Origin: Phycisphaerales bacterium
GTDB taxonomy: Bacteria; Planctomycetota; Phycisphaerae; SM23-33; FEN-1343
Assembly: GCA_003171335.1 (NCBI GenBank)
Contig: PMYD01000080.1
Coordinates: 1-47,292, forward strand
Length of the DNA stretch: 47,292 nt
Reading direction: 5' to 3'
Positions 8,018-16,790 of the stretch are shown piece by piece (position 1 is the stretch's first letter; the number at the start of each line of letters is the position of its first letter). Below the pieces are notes generated by a model that saw nothing but the letters and a program-made list of their open reading frames with translations, searched no databases and had not been told where the DNA came from. Both the position numbers and the translations under genes were made by a program.

Positions 8018-8451
8018 TTAAAAAAAACAAGAATCCCTCTTGTCAAAACCTGCAAATAGGATATAATGCTTAGCCATATGGTAAGCACGGTTCACACTTT
8101 CTCTATCCGGCAATTGGGCTTTTACAATTCTCCATCCGTGGCTTCGAAAGCCGCTTCTAGAAACATCAGCAAGAGTAGGGATGGCCTGGGGTACATTGCG
8201 TGTGAAAATGGGCAAGTTGAGTTGAATCAGAATCATGTGAATCATGACTATTCCTTAAATTACAAGTACTTACGGTGATTCACAGGTGAATCAAGCCGTG
8301 AATCAGTGACTATTCCTTAAATTACAGGCACTTATGGTGAATCAAACTGACTTAAGCCGTGTGAATCAGTGACTTAGCGGGCATGAGCGAGACAGAATGG
8401 GGCAAATGCATAAGATAGGTAATCTTGGGCATCACCCGCCAGGAGCGGCCG
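8018..8451. repeat. AT-rich intergenic region with 61-63 bp tandem repeat
   Basis: A sequence of 61-63 bp is repeated two and a quarter times from 8238 to about 8376. Units begin at 8238, 8299 and 8362 with TGAATCA. The first two share GACTATTCCTTAAATTACA and then a variant of CACTTATGGTGA, and GAATCA recurs several times within them. The composition is much more AT-rich than the surrounding genes. A 70-codon frame at 8066-8278 has no recognisable content and I do not call it. The repeat could be a regulatory array upstream of the GH20-like gene or a mobile-element end; I see no evidence to decide. Confidence 0.6.
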
Positions 8452-10542
8452 ATGAATGCGTGTGACCTGCTCTTCCCCCATCCGCGGTCGATCCGCCGGC
8501 GCGAGGGAACCGTGCGGCTGCCGCACAGGTGCTGCCTTCGCGGACACGACATCCCCCCCTGGCTCCAGGAAAAGCTGCGCCGCTCGCTCAAGCGCGCGGG
8601 CGTGATTCTCGTGCCGGCGGGGGCAGCGACCATCGACCTGGTCTGCCGCGCCGGGAATTTTGCAGGGCTGAAAGATGAGGCGATCTCCAAAGACGCCTAT
8701 CGCCTCCAGCTCAACGCCGATGGCTCCATCGCCATTCGCGCAGCCGCCCAGGGCGGGCTTCGCCACGGACTGCTCACGCTTTGCCAGCTCCTGGAGGCCC
8801 GCGCTGCCGGCGCGAGCCTGACCCCATTAATCATTCGAGACTATCCCGCTTTCAAGGTGCGCGGCGCCCAGATCGACCTGGCCCGGGGGTACTTCCCGCC
8901 GCTGGAGAAGTTGCGGACCTTTGTCGATCGCGCGGCCGCACTCAAGCTCAACACGCTGTGGCTCTACCTTGAGAATCATTTTCGCGCACCGGGGATTGAG
9001 GACCTCTCGCCCCCGGCCGGGCTGACGCCGGCCGATGCCCATGCCATCAGCGAGTACGCCGCCCAGCGCGGGATCGACATCGTGCCGGGCACGAACGTCT
9101 TGAGCCACATGGAAGGCTGGTTCCGCCTCGAGCGGCACAGCGATTTTTGCGATGGGGCCAGCCGCTCGTACCCGGTCTTGACCGATGCGCGGGCTTGGAA
9201 GCTCGTGCGGCAGTACATCGATGCCATGGCCCGTGCCTTCCCCTCGCCCAACTTCCATGCCGGCCTGGATGAGATGCTCTTCGTGGGCGCTAACCCCAGG
9301 GCCGCCGCCGCGATCCAGGCGCACGGCAAGGCCGCGTATTTCGCCGCATTTGCCACCCGCATCATCGAACATCTGCGCCGGCGGGGCAAGACCGTCTGGC
9401 TCTGGGACGATATGGTCATCGGCAAGAACGTGTATCGCCAGGTCGGCTTCCAGGATGACTGGCCCAAGGCGCTGCGCGCCATCCCGCGCGATGCGGTGCT
9501 GGTCCACTGGTGGTACTGGGGACCGTACGACTACCCCGCCACCGACCTGTGGGAGACCCATCCGCGGATGATCCGGCGGGTGGCGCGGGCCCGCCGGCCC
9601 TTCGTCGTCGCGGCTTGCAACAGCTCGTACATGTATCACTACGGGCACATCGAGCGCGCGGTCGAAAACCAGGTGTACCTGGCGCGGGCCGGCAAGCGCC
9701 ACGGCGCGATGGGCTTTATCTGCACGCAGTGGGAATCGCACAATGGCTCCAGCGCCGAGGCGGCCTGGGCGCTGACCGCCCTGGCGGCCGAGCAGGCCTG
9801 GAGCGGCGGCCGCGCGATGGATGAAGACCGCTGGCGCGCCTTCTCCTTTGCGCTGACCGGCGAAAACAACAACGCGCTGACCGACTACCTGCGAACGATC
9901 GCCCGTATCGAAGATTTCCTGCGCGCCAGAAACCTGCACATCCGCGGCGACATCTTCCAGCGGCACCCCTATTGGTTCTGGCGGCGGGCGGCGCCGGTGC
10001 TGCCGCCGACAGAGCGCAGGCGGCTGTCCGCGCTCCTGCGCGCAGCGCGCGACCGCTACGGCCGCATCGGAACCGGCGATGCCAGCCTCAAGCGCGCGCT
10101 GGCTCTGCCGCTGGTGATATGGGAGGAGGCGATGGCGATCCTGGCCGCGTTTGATAAAGCGTGGAGCCGGTATCATCGCGCGGCGCTGCTGGAACGCCGG
10201 CCCGGCCGCCGGGTGCAGTTCGAACGTTGTATCCGCGAAACTCTGGATGCGCTGGCCGCCGCGGGCACTCACATCCGGCAGATCGCGCGGACCTGCAAGG
10301 CCCTGGAGCCATCGGGGCAAAGCCCCTATGATAGTTTCGTTCTGCAGCGCCACGCGGCGGCGATGGCAGATGTGACTCGCCTCATCCGCGATGTCGTCGC
10401 TGATGGAAGCGGCCTGCCCTATTTCGAAAAGCTCTTCAACTTGCCCGACAGCTACGGCATCTCCAATCTGAAGCAGTTCCAGTTCAAGAGCGAATTTGCC
10501 CCGCAGCCGGCCGATCTGCCCTGGCCCGTTCGTCGCGACTGA
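8452..10542 (+). CDS. Glycoside hydrolase family 20-like (beta-N-acetylhexosaminidase)
   Basis: This is a 696-residue cytoplasmic-looking enzyme with a GH20-type layout. An N-terminal alpha/beta domain contains AYRLQLNADGSIAIRAAAQG and GLRHGLLTLCQLL. The TIM barrel follows, starting at FKVRGAQIDLARGYF. The barrel carries the key FHAGLDEM motif with the catalytic Asp273-Glu274 pair, plus VWLWDDM and VHWWYWGPYDY. Family members remove terminal N-acetyl-hexosamines by substrate-assisted catalysis. A long helical C-terminal region of about 230 residues is unassigned. There is no signal peptide. The ATG at 8452 has AGGAG at 8441-8445 with 6 nt spacing, which decides against the TTG at 8425. It converges with a secreted glycosidase-like gene, which suggests processing of imported oligosaccharides. 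Confidence 0.8.
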   Translation: MNACDLLFPHPRSIRRREGTVRLPHRCCLRGHDIPPWLQEKLRRSLKRAGVILVPAGAATIDLVCRAGNFAGLKDEAISKDAYRLQLNADGSIAIRAAAQGGLRHGLLTLCQLLEARAAGASLTPLIIRDYPAFKVRGAQIDLARGYFPPLEKLRTFVDRAAALKLNTLWLYLENHFRAPGIEDLSPPAGLTPADAHAISEYAAQRGIDIVPGTNVLSHMEGWFRLERHSDFCDGASRSYPVLTDARAWKLVRQYIDAMARAFPSPNFHAGLDEMLFVGANPRAAAAIQAHGKAAYFAAFATRIIEHLRRRGKTVWLWDDMVIGKNVYRQVGFQDDWPKALRAIPRDAVLVHWWYWGPYDYPATDLWETHPRMIRRVARARRPFVVAACNSSYMYHYGHIERAVENQVYLARAGKRHGAMGFICTQWESHNGSSAEAAWALTALAAEQAWSGGRAMDEDRWRAFSFALTGENNNALTDYLRTIARIEDFLRARNLHIRGDIFQRHPYWFWRRAAPVLPPTERRRLSALLRAARDRYGRIGTGDASLKRALALPLVIWEEAMAILAAFDKAWSRYHRAALLERRPGRRVQFERCIRETLDALAAAGTHIRQIARTCKALEPSGQSPYDSFVLQRHAAAMADVTRLIRDVVADGSGLPYFEKLFNLPDSYGISNLKQFQFKSEFAPQPADLPWPVRRD

Positions 10543-10576
10543 TGCGGCGGCCGGCGGAGTTTTTGAGGCCGATGCG

Positions 10577-13153
10577 TCAAGGTTTGAAGCGTGGATCGTT
10601 GGTGATCGCAATCCGCGCCAGCATCGCGCCCGGCTCGCGCCCTTGAAAGGTGACAGTATGTTCGCCCGCCACCAGCGGGAAGACACGCGGGTCGATAGCC
10701 CGCGGCGTGCGGCCGTCCCGGCCGTTCACCACCGTCCAGCGCCAGTTCTGGCAGCGCGCCAGGTCCTTTTCTTTCTGCCTGGCCGGGTCGGAGTCGTAGT
10801 CGCCCTCTTCGGGCTCCATGGCGTCGAAGACATCCTTGCCCTGGCCGTCGATCATCACGTAGAAGGAGTCCTGCGATTCCGTCGGGCCTTTCACCAGCGC
10901 CCAGATGTAGTAGTCCCCCGCGCTGGGCGCACGGAACCCAAAGCCGATGGAGCCTTTGTCCTTTTCGGGCGAGCAAGCGTGCTTTCGCAGCGATGGCCCG
11001 GCGCCCTCGGTGGCGATCATCATCGGCGGTTTGAGGGCCCCATCCTGAACTTCGTATCGGGCGGTGAAAGGCTGCGTGCGAGCATCGGCGACCACAAACG
11101 AGATGCTGTAATCCTCGCAGATATTGCCGGCCTCATCGCGCGCCTTGATGTACAGGGTGCATGCAGCGCCATCCTTGAGGCCCGACACCTTCGTCGTGTG
11201 GAGAAGCCCGCCGGTGTTCGTGAACGCGTGGTCCATCTTGTCGAACAGCACACCGGCCTTCAAAGCGTAGCGGCAAACGACCGGCTCGTCCGATCGCACG
11301 GAGATGCTCACCTCGGTCGTCCCGGCCTTCTGTGCCTGCCTGGGCGAGCCCTTGGCCAGGAACGGGGCGGTCTTGTGCGGCAGCGGCGGCTGGATGTCTC
11401 GGTAGGCTGCTTCGCCCACAGTATCGGTTGGCCCTGTAAGACCCTGCCCGCCGGCCGCCACATAGCCGCCCGAGGCCCCCGAAGCATCGGGGCTGACCCA
11501 GAAGGCGTAGAGCTTGCCCTGTCTCAGGTGGAAACGGAACCGCACGATCCGCCCTGCCAAGGATGACAGGTCTGCCGCCCCTTTCCAATTCACCGGCTGG
11601 AGCGTCGAGTCGCCGGCTGCCCGCGCGCAGTTGGCGCGGGAGAAGGGGGCGATCACGTTGCCCTGCTCATCGAGAATCTCGGCCGCCAATTCGCCATTCG
11701 CGGCATCGACATTCACGAAGAGCCGGCAGCCCGCAAAGCGAACGGGCCGCGTGGTCAGGCTGCCGCCTTCGCGGCCTCCATCCATGGAGGCAAATCCATC
11801 GCGCCGCAGGAAGGCCACGCCGGTGGCGTTGCCGACCGGGCTTCGCCCGCTGCAATAGAAGTACAGCCGGTCGCCCATGACCAGACAGCCGCCGCCGGCG
11901 GACTGGACGTTGGTGTAGTTCCACCGCTCCGGCCGGCCGTTGGATCGCGGCAGGAACGGCTGGCGGGCCTCGGCCGGACGATGCCAGTGGAAACCATCCC
12001 GGCTGAAGCCGACAAAGATCTCGTTGTGCCACGAGAACGTTTTGACGCTCTCGCCGCCGCGCCAGATTGAAAAGAGCCCCAGCATGAGGCTCTCGTACGG
12101 CGTGGCGTCGAGGTTATACAGTTGCGGAAACGACTCGCCGCCCACATCGTCGCTGCGGGGGTCGAGGTTATCCGCGTGCGCCCACACGGGCAACTCCGTG
12201 CGGCCGGCGGCGCCTTCGGCGATGGAGAGGACATCATCCCACTGAAGCGGCTTTCCCCCGGCTTGCGCGCGCTCCAGGTCGCGCTGATGCCAGATTCCGC
12301 AGGTAGTCGCCGTGTCGGGCCACTGCGCCGCGGCGAGGAAGTCGGCGTTCTCCGAGTACCGCCGGAAGCGCAGCAGCTCCTGGCTGGCAGGCCCCAGATC
12401 GCGGATGCTGAACACCCACACCTTGCGGAACGGGTTGTAGAAAAAGGTCGACCGGTCGCCGAGCTGACCTGAACGGCCAAACTGCGTCCAGTGGATGCCA
12501 TCGGGCGAAGCATAGAGGCGAAGGAACCACTTGTGGCCGCTCACGTCGCATTGGCTCATCTTGAACCGCTGCGATGGATCGGTCGCGTTGGGGTCCAGCC
12601 AGACCAGGCCCGAGTCCCGGCTTTGGGTCAGCAGGACGTTGGTCCCCGCGCCGAGGCGATTCTTGACGAGGTCCAGTGCGGGCTTGTCCCACGTCAGACC
12701 ATCCTTGGAGGTGGCGTAGCAGGTGCCGCTCACATCCCCGGCGGCCGCCCGGCCCACGTACCACATCTTGAAGCTCTGGCCGTTCGGGTCCCACCAGACG
12801 CCATCGCTGAAGGGGATGCCCGAGGTGATGACGGGGTTCTTGTCGTAGTAAACCGGCAGATGCCAGGTGCGCTTCAGCGTGGTCTGCTCGATGAGAAAAT
12901 CATCCACGAAAAGCTGTCGCCCCACATCAATCGGAATCACCGCCGGCGGGCTCACCAGGTACGGCGGCAGCGGCGGCGGCTCGGTGGAAAGCGGGATATC
13001 CCGCGGCGGCCACAGCGCGGGCAGAACAATGCCGTTGTACAGCACCTCGCCCGCCCCTGCGGCGGCGGCGGCCGAAAGCATGCACAGGAAGCCGCTCATG
13101 GCCGCTGTGGCCAGAACGACGACCATCACGCAAGGCGGCAATCCTTCAGGCAT
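10577..13153 (-). CDS. Secreted beta-propeller glycosidase-like protein
   Basis: The 858-residue protein has an N-terminal signal peptide or anchor: a hydrophobic run from residue 9 to about 34 ending in small residues. The next part resembles the five-bladed propeller of GH32/GH43-like proteins common in planctomycetes. It has RQLFVDDFLI, DGVWWDPNGQSFKMWYVGR, CYATSKDGLTWDKP, a second SPDGIHWT and a later FVGFSRDGFHWHRP. Each S/R-x-DG-x-x-W motif marks a blade. The last 300 residues hold beta-rich modules of unknown family; the very end resembles a carbohydrate-binding domain (YYIWALVKGP, then AGEHTVTF). Catalytic acids cannot be named with certainty. It probably cuts or binds polysaccharide outside the cytoplasm. 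AAGGGAAGG lies just before the ATG. Confidence 0.7.
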   Translation of the reverse strand: MPEGLPPCVMVVVLATAAMSGFLCMLSAAAAAGAGEVLYNGIVLPALWPPRDIPLSTEPPPLPPYLVSPPAVIPIDVGRQLFVDDFLIEQTTLKRTWHLPVYYDKNPVITSGIPFSDGVWWDPNGQSFKMWYVGRAAAGDVSGTCYATSKDGLTWDKPALDLVKNRLGAGTNVLLTQSRDSGLVWLDPNATDPSQRFKMSQCDVSGHKWFLRLYASPDGIHWTQFGRSGQLGDRSTFFYNPFRKVWVFSIRDLGPASQELLRFRRYSENADFLAAAQWPDTATTCGIWHQRDLERAQAGGKPLQWDDVLSIAEGAAGRTELPVWAHADNLDPRSDDVGGESFPQLYNLDATPYESLMLGLFSIWRGGESVKTFSWHNEIFVGFSRDGFHWHRPAEARQPFLPRSNGRPERWNYTNVQSAGGGCLVMGDRLYFYCSGRSPVGNATGVAFLRRDGFASMDGGREGGSLTTRPVRFAGCRLFVNVDAANGELAAEILDEQGNVIAPFSRANCARAAGDSTLQPVNWKGAADLSSLAGRIVRFRFHLRQGKLYAFWVSPDASGASGGYVAAGGQGLTGPTDTVGEAAYRDIQPPLPHKTAPFLAKGSPRQAQKAGTTEVSISVRSDEPVVCRYALKAGVLFDKMDHAFTNTGGLLHTTKVSGLKDGAACTLYIKARDEAGNICEDYSISFVVADARTQPFTARYEVQDGALKPPMMIATEGAGPSLRKHACSPEKDKGSIGFGFRAPSAGDYYIWALVKGPTESQDSFYVMIDGQGKDVFDAMEPEEGDYDSDPARQKEKDLARCQNWRWTVVNGRDGRTPRAIDPRVFPLVAGEHTVTFQGREPGAMLARIAITNDPRFKP

Positions 13154-13244
13154 GGCCTTCCCTTCTTCGCCGCGGCAATCTCAAAGGAATCGGGCATTCC
13201 TGCAAGCGGTTCGGCAGCACGCTGCATCATCAGGTCAGTCGCCT

Positions 13245-14321
13245 CTACGCCTGCGCCCAGCACATTCGCTCGGCCTTTACGGGCTGGCCGGTCTCCATCG
13301 CGCGTTCGCCCATCAGGGACAGATACGCATCCTGTGAGGCCTCGGGCAAGCTGTAGAAGCTCTTGCCAGTTCGCAGGTACTCATCCATCCCAAGCAGGCA
13401 GGCGCCCACGGCGATCTCATCATCGGTCAGCGGCGCCGGCGCCAGCGGGTTGGTGTAAACCCATTCGGAGCCCGCCTGGATGCCCTTGAGATACTTGCCC
13501 TCCAGGTTGCCGTCGGGCCCCGCCTCGTGGCGCACCAGGTCCAGCCGGATGGGCGTGCGGAAATCCTTCAGGTAGGTCACCTGGTGATTCACGATTTCTC
13601 CGCGCTCGCCGCGGACCAAGAGCCGCTGGCCGCGGATCCAACTGAAGTATTGATCGCCGGTGAAGTCGAAGATCCCGAGCTTGTCCCCGAAATCGAGCCG
13701 GAGGAACCCCTGCTCGGAATCCGCGATTCGCTGCGCTGTCGGCGGGCCCGACCGGTCCGGCCCGGCAATGAGGGGCGAAATGAACCGGCGCGCCTCGATC
13801 GTCGGGGCCGCAAATCCCGCGTTCAAAAACCGGCGGATCAGGCTGATGCCGTGGAAGCCGTGGGCCACCGACACCTGCGCCTGGGACACCGTGCCCAAGA
13901 GCCCCGCCCGCACCAGCGCCAGGCGCGCGGCGTGAGCGGGCTGGAGGTGGTACTGCTCGGCCACCTGGACCTTGGCCCCCTGCTCCATCAGCGCGTGCAG
14001 GCGGACCAACCCCGCCACATCGGGCGCCGGCGGCGTCTCGCACAGCGCCGGCACGCGGCGCTGCCACAGGTCGGCCACCACCGCGTGATTGTCCGTCCAT
14101 TTGGCACTGACAACGACGAACGCAGGCGATGATGTCTTGAGCAGCTCATCCAGCGCGCCGAACGTCTTAACGTCCCAGCGGGCCTGGAAGGCCGGCGCCT
14201 TGGCGGCGTTGCGGACCACCACGCCGGTCACCTCGAACCGCTCGGGCAACGCGCGGGCGAGGCGCAGGTAGAACTCCGTTCGCCAGCCCGCCCCGACAAT
14301 GCCGAATTTGATTGGGGACAT
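13245..14321 (-). CDS. Gfo/Idh/MocA family oxidoreductase (second of pair)
   Basis: This 358-residue NAD(P)-dependent dehydrogenase has an N-terminal Rossmann fold, KFGIVGAGWRTEFYLRLARA. The family's usual EKP motif is replaced by ETPPAPDV, so the canonical active-site lysine at that position is missing. The C-terminal domain has the open beta-sheet with VAEQYHLQPAHAA in place of the usual HxxRF segment. The ATG follows the stop of the upstream paralogue with no gap (TAA then ATG), so the two are in one operon. Members oxidise or reduce sugars, inositols and related polyols. The loss of the EKP lysine suggests an altered reaction or a partner role. It could act with the first gene as a heteromer. 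Confidence 0.8.
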   Translation of the reverse strand: MSPIKFGIVGAGWRTEFYLRLARALPERFEVTGVVVRNAAKAPAFQARWDVKTFGALDELLKTSSPAFVVVSAKWTDNHAVVADLWQRRVPALCETPPAPDVAGLVRLHALMEQGAKVQVAEQYHLQPAHAARLALVRAGLLGTVSQAQVSVAHGFHGISLIRRFLNAGFAAPTIEARRFISPLIAGPDRSGPPTAQRIADSEQGFLRLDFGDKLGIFDFTGDQYFSWIRGQRLLVRGERGEIVNHQVTYLKDFRTPIRLDLVRHEAGPDGNLEGKYLKGIQAGSEWVYTNPLAPAPLTDDEIAVGACLLGMDEYLRTGKSFYSLPEASQDAYLSLMGERAMETGQPVKAERMCWAQA

Positions 14322-15407
14322 TTAATGTGCTCCATCCTCTTGCGGAAGTTTCCGTCCATCGCGGCCGCCGCCGGTGCCGCTATAGGGCTGGCCGGGGCTC
14401 CAATTCCAAGGCGCCCCAACGGTGAAGCCGCTCAGCGGCAGGTCCACCCGGCAGCGGTTCATCCCGGAGATATACGCGCCCTCGCACAGCTCCAGGGCGA
14501 TCAGCGAGCTTTCCGCGACCCAGTAATCGTTCTTGCAGCGGTCCATCTGCTCGGCCATGGCCTCCAGATGAAGCTGGTGCGGCTTGACCGAACCGGGATC
14601 CACCTGGAACAGCCGGCCCTGGGGGAACTCGGCGTTGACGATGTTGTACGCGCTCTCCCAGCCCCAGAATTCGATCACGCCGGCGGTGCCCACCAGGCGG
14701 AAGAGCGCGCCCTTGTCCTTGCGGAAGACCTTCACGTAATCGCCCGTGTGCATGATGACGCGGATGCCGTTGGCGGCCTGGGCGTACGTGGCCGCCATGG
14801 TCTCGACCTGCATGCCGTCGCGGTAGGTCCGCGTGCTGCAGTCGACGGCGGCCATTACGAATTCCATCGGGCCGCCGCCGGCCAGCGCCACGAAGTAGTT
14901 CAGCCAGTGGATGCCGGCGTTGATGATGTCCCAGCCGGCACATTGGATCTCCACGAGGGCCAACTGGCCGATCTCGCCGCGGCGCACGCGCTGGAGGATT
15001 TCCCTGCCGTGCGCCACCACCAGCAGACTGTGCGGCACGGCCATGGGTATGCCCTTGGCCTTGACCGCGGCAACGATCTCGCGACCCGCCGCCGTGGTGT
15101 CGCCCAGCGGCTTTTCGACCAGGATGCCCTTGAGCGGCCCCTTCAGCGCATCCAGCGCGATGGGCTTGTGCGAAGGCGGCCAGGTGGATACGCACACCAC
15201 ATCCGTCGGGCAGGCCTTGAACATCTCCTGGTGCGAGGTGAAGGTGCGGATGCCCGGGTATTCCTGCTTCCGCTGGGCGCAGGTCTCTTCGCGCAGATCG
15301 CAGATGGCGACCAGCTCGAATCGGTCCGACGCCGCCAGCGATGCCATGGACAACCCGCCGCCCCATCCCCCGCCGACGACACTGGCCGTGTAACGTTTCG
15401 CCGCCAC
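14322..15407 (-). CDS. Gfo/Idh/MocA family oxidoreductase (first of pair)
   Basis: This is a 361-residue dehydrogenase. It has an N-terminal nucleotide-binding segment (ASVVGGGWGGGLSMASLAAS), CVSTWPPSH, and the hallmark VEKPLGDTT with the active-site lysine. A later CAGWDIINAGIHWLNYF contains a GxHxxD-like position with Asn in place of Asp. Such enzymes use NAD(H) or NADP(H) on sugars or polyols. The start is GTG at 15407 with AAGGAGG five nt upstream, a strong ribosome site. It leads a two-gene operon with the next Gfo-type gene. Genes for glycoside cleavage lie downstream on both strands, so sugar catabolism is the likely setting. The substrate is not predictable. Confidence 0.85.
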   Translation of the reverse strand: MAAKRYTASVVGGGWGGGLSMASLAASDRFELVAICDLREETCAQRKQEYPGIRTFTSHQEMFKACPTDVVCVSTWPPSHKPIALDALKGPLKGILVEKPLGDTTAAGREIVAAVKAKGIPMAVPHSLLVVAHGREILQRVRRGEIGQLALVEIQCAGWDIINAGIHWLNYFVALAGGGPMEFVMAAVDCSTRTYRDGMQVETMAATYAQAANGIRVIMHTGDYVKVFRKDKGALFRLVGTAGVIEFWGWESAYNIVNAEFPQGRLFQVDPGSVKPHQLHLEAMAEQMDRCKNDYWVAESSLIALELCEGAYISGMNRCRVDLPLSGFTVGAPWNWSPGQPYSGTGGGRDGRKLPQEDGAH

Positions 15408-15508
15408 GACAACCTCCTTCGAAATGAGATTGCAATGCCTGAACCAGACCTGCCTGATAGATTATGGCCTGTAGTCGCCGCGGCAAGACGAAACTGGCGG
15501 CGGTGTCT

Positions 15509-15531
15509 CAGGGGCGAAACTTTCGCCCCTG
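15509..15531. promoter_or_regulatory. 23-bp perfect palindrome between divergent genes
   Basis: CAGGGGCGAAA and its complement flank a single central base. The palindrome lies in the 227-bp divergent region between the oxidoreductase operon and the peptidase gene. It could be an operator for one or both, or a hairpin in the peptidase leader. No T-run follows, so it is not a terminator. Confidence 0.45.
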
Positions 15532-15634
15532 CGCAAAGTGCCAAACCGATATCAACCAAATCTCATTGACGACCCTCGGCCGGCGCAATAGCCTCATGGC
15601 CACGCGATTTAAATGTTTTTTTGGAGGCTGTTAC

Positions 15635-16753
15635 ATGGCGGATCCCAAAGACACCAGTAAGCCGGCAGGCCAACTGCCCCAGCCCGGCGTCGACCTCACC
15701 GCCGCCCCGGATTGGTGGCTGACGCGGCCGCAGGAGATACGCGACTTCCTGGAATCGCTGGATGGGGTGGTCGTCGAGGAAATCGGCAAGACCGCCGGCG
15801 GCCGGCCGATCATCGCCGCCGGGTGGGGCGCGCGCGAAAACCTGCCGGGGCGGACCTCGCAGAGCCTGTGCTCGGCCCTCTCGACCGGCATCCCATCGGC
15901 CTTCTACGGCAAGGGCCGGCGCCAGCGGCAGTCGATCCTCTTTATCGGGGCCGCGCACGGCACGGAATTCGACGGCACCGTGGCCGCGCTCAACTGCCTG
16001 AACATCGTCGTCACGGGCAAGGACCTCGTCGGCCGCGCGCAACCGAAGATGGCCGAGAACATGCGGCGCTTCCGCTGGGCGGTCATCCCAATCCTCAACG
16101 TGGATGGGCGCGAAAGGGCCGCCGACGTGCGGCACTGGATCGGCTGCAATGACCAGTACTTCTTCATGCGCTCGCAGGGCCTGTGGGCCGATGGTAAAAT
16201 CGCCGATTGGGCCCCGAGCAAGGCCACCTGGCCGATGGTGCTGGACCAGGTCAAGGTGCTGGGAACCTACTACAACGACGCCGGCTATAACCTGGTCTAT
16301 GACTTCCCCTGCCCCGAGTGCCAGAGCGAAACGGCGGCGCTGATGCGCTTCTGCCGGCGCGAGATGCCCGATGTGGCGATTCTTTCGCATTCCAACGCCG
16401 GCTCCCTGGTGTTCGGGCCGGCGGCGACGATTCCCTCCAACTACAAGCAGCGAGTCAACGTGATCGGCGGCGCGGTCGTCATGCGCTGCCTGCACGATGG
16501 TTTTACCAAGGGTGGCCTGCCGCAGACGCCTTACACTGCCGGCAGCCTCGACGGCAGCGGGTCCTTTTACCAGTCGGACCTGGTGTACCAGACGTGCGGG
16601 GCGCTGCCGCTGGTGATCGAGTTTCCGGCGGGCTGGCAGGGTTATCCCGACAACCACCTGGCCCTGCTGGATATCGGCCTGGGAGTCCTCGACGAGCTGT
16701 GCGCCTTCGGCGCCCGCTACCAATTTAGACCTTACGAGAAAAACGAGGTGTAA
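15635..16753 (+). CDS. M14-type zinc carboxypeptidase-like protein
   Basis: This 372-residue protein keeps the M14 zinc site and catalytic acid. His108 and Glu111 are in AAHGTEFDG, His252 is in ILSHSNAGS, and Glu329 in LVIEFPAGW is at the general-base position. NVDGRERAADVRHWIGCND is the substrate-side loop of the family. There is no signal peptide. The open frame extends to 15464, but ATG at 15635 has GGAGG with 7 nt spacing and precedes the first family-like residues, so it is the probable start. Members remove C-terminal residues or cleave peptidoglycan peptides (gamma-D-Glu-diaminopimelate). The cytoplasmic location suggests use on imported peptides. It is transcribed alone. Confidence 0.78.
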   Translation: MADPKDTSKPAGQLPQPGVDLTAAPDWWLTRPQEIRDFLESLDGVVVEEIGKTAGGRPIIAAGWGARENLPGRTSQSLCSALSTGIPSAFYGKGRRQRQSILFIGAAHGTEFDGTVAALNCLNIVVTGKDLVGRAQPKMAENMRRFRWAVIPILNVDGRERAADVRHWIGCNDQYFFMRSQGLWADGKIADWAPSKATWPMVLDQVKVLGTYYNDAGYNLVYDFPCPECQSETAALMRFCRREMPDVAILSHSNAGSLVFGPAATIPSNYKQRVNVIGGAVVMRCLHDGFTKGGLPQTPYTAGSLDGSGSFYQSDLVYQTCGALPLVIEFPAGWQGYPDNHLALLDIGLGVLDELCAFGARYQFRPYEKNEV

Positions 16754-16790
16754 TCTCGGCCCGGCCGGCGGGCGGCGCGGCGGCGGGGTT

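Noticed and set aside
8066-8278. 70-codon frame in the AT-rich region
   Set aside because: Runs into the tandem repeat, has no good ribosome site and no recognisable content.
8827-10686. Long minus-strand frame opposite the GH20-like gene
   Set aside because: Antisense shadow of a well-supported gene; no motif or ribosome site.
14325-15569. Plus-strand frame opposite the first Gfo/Idh/MocA gene
   Set aside because: Shadow of a gene with clear family motifs and a strong ribosome site.
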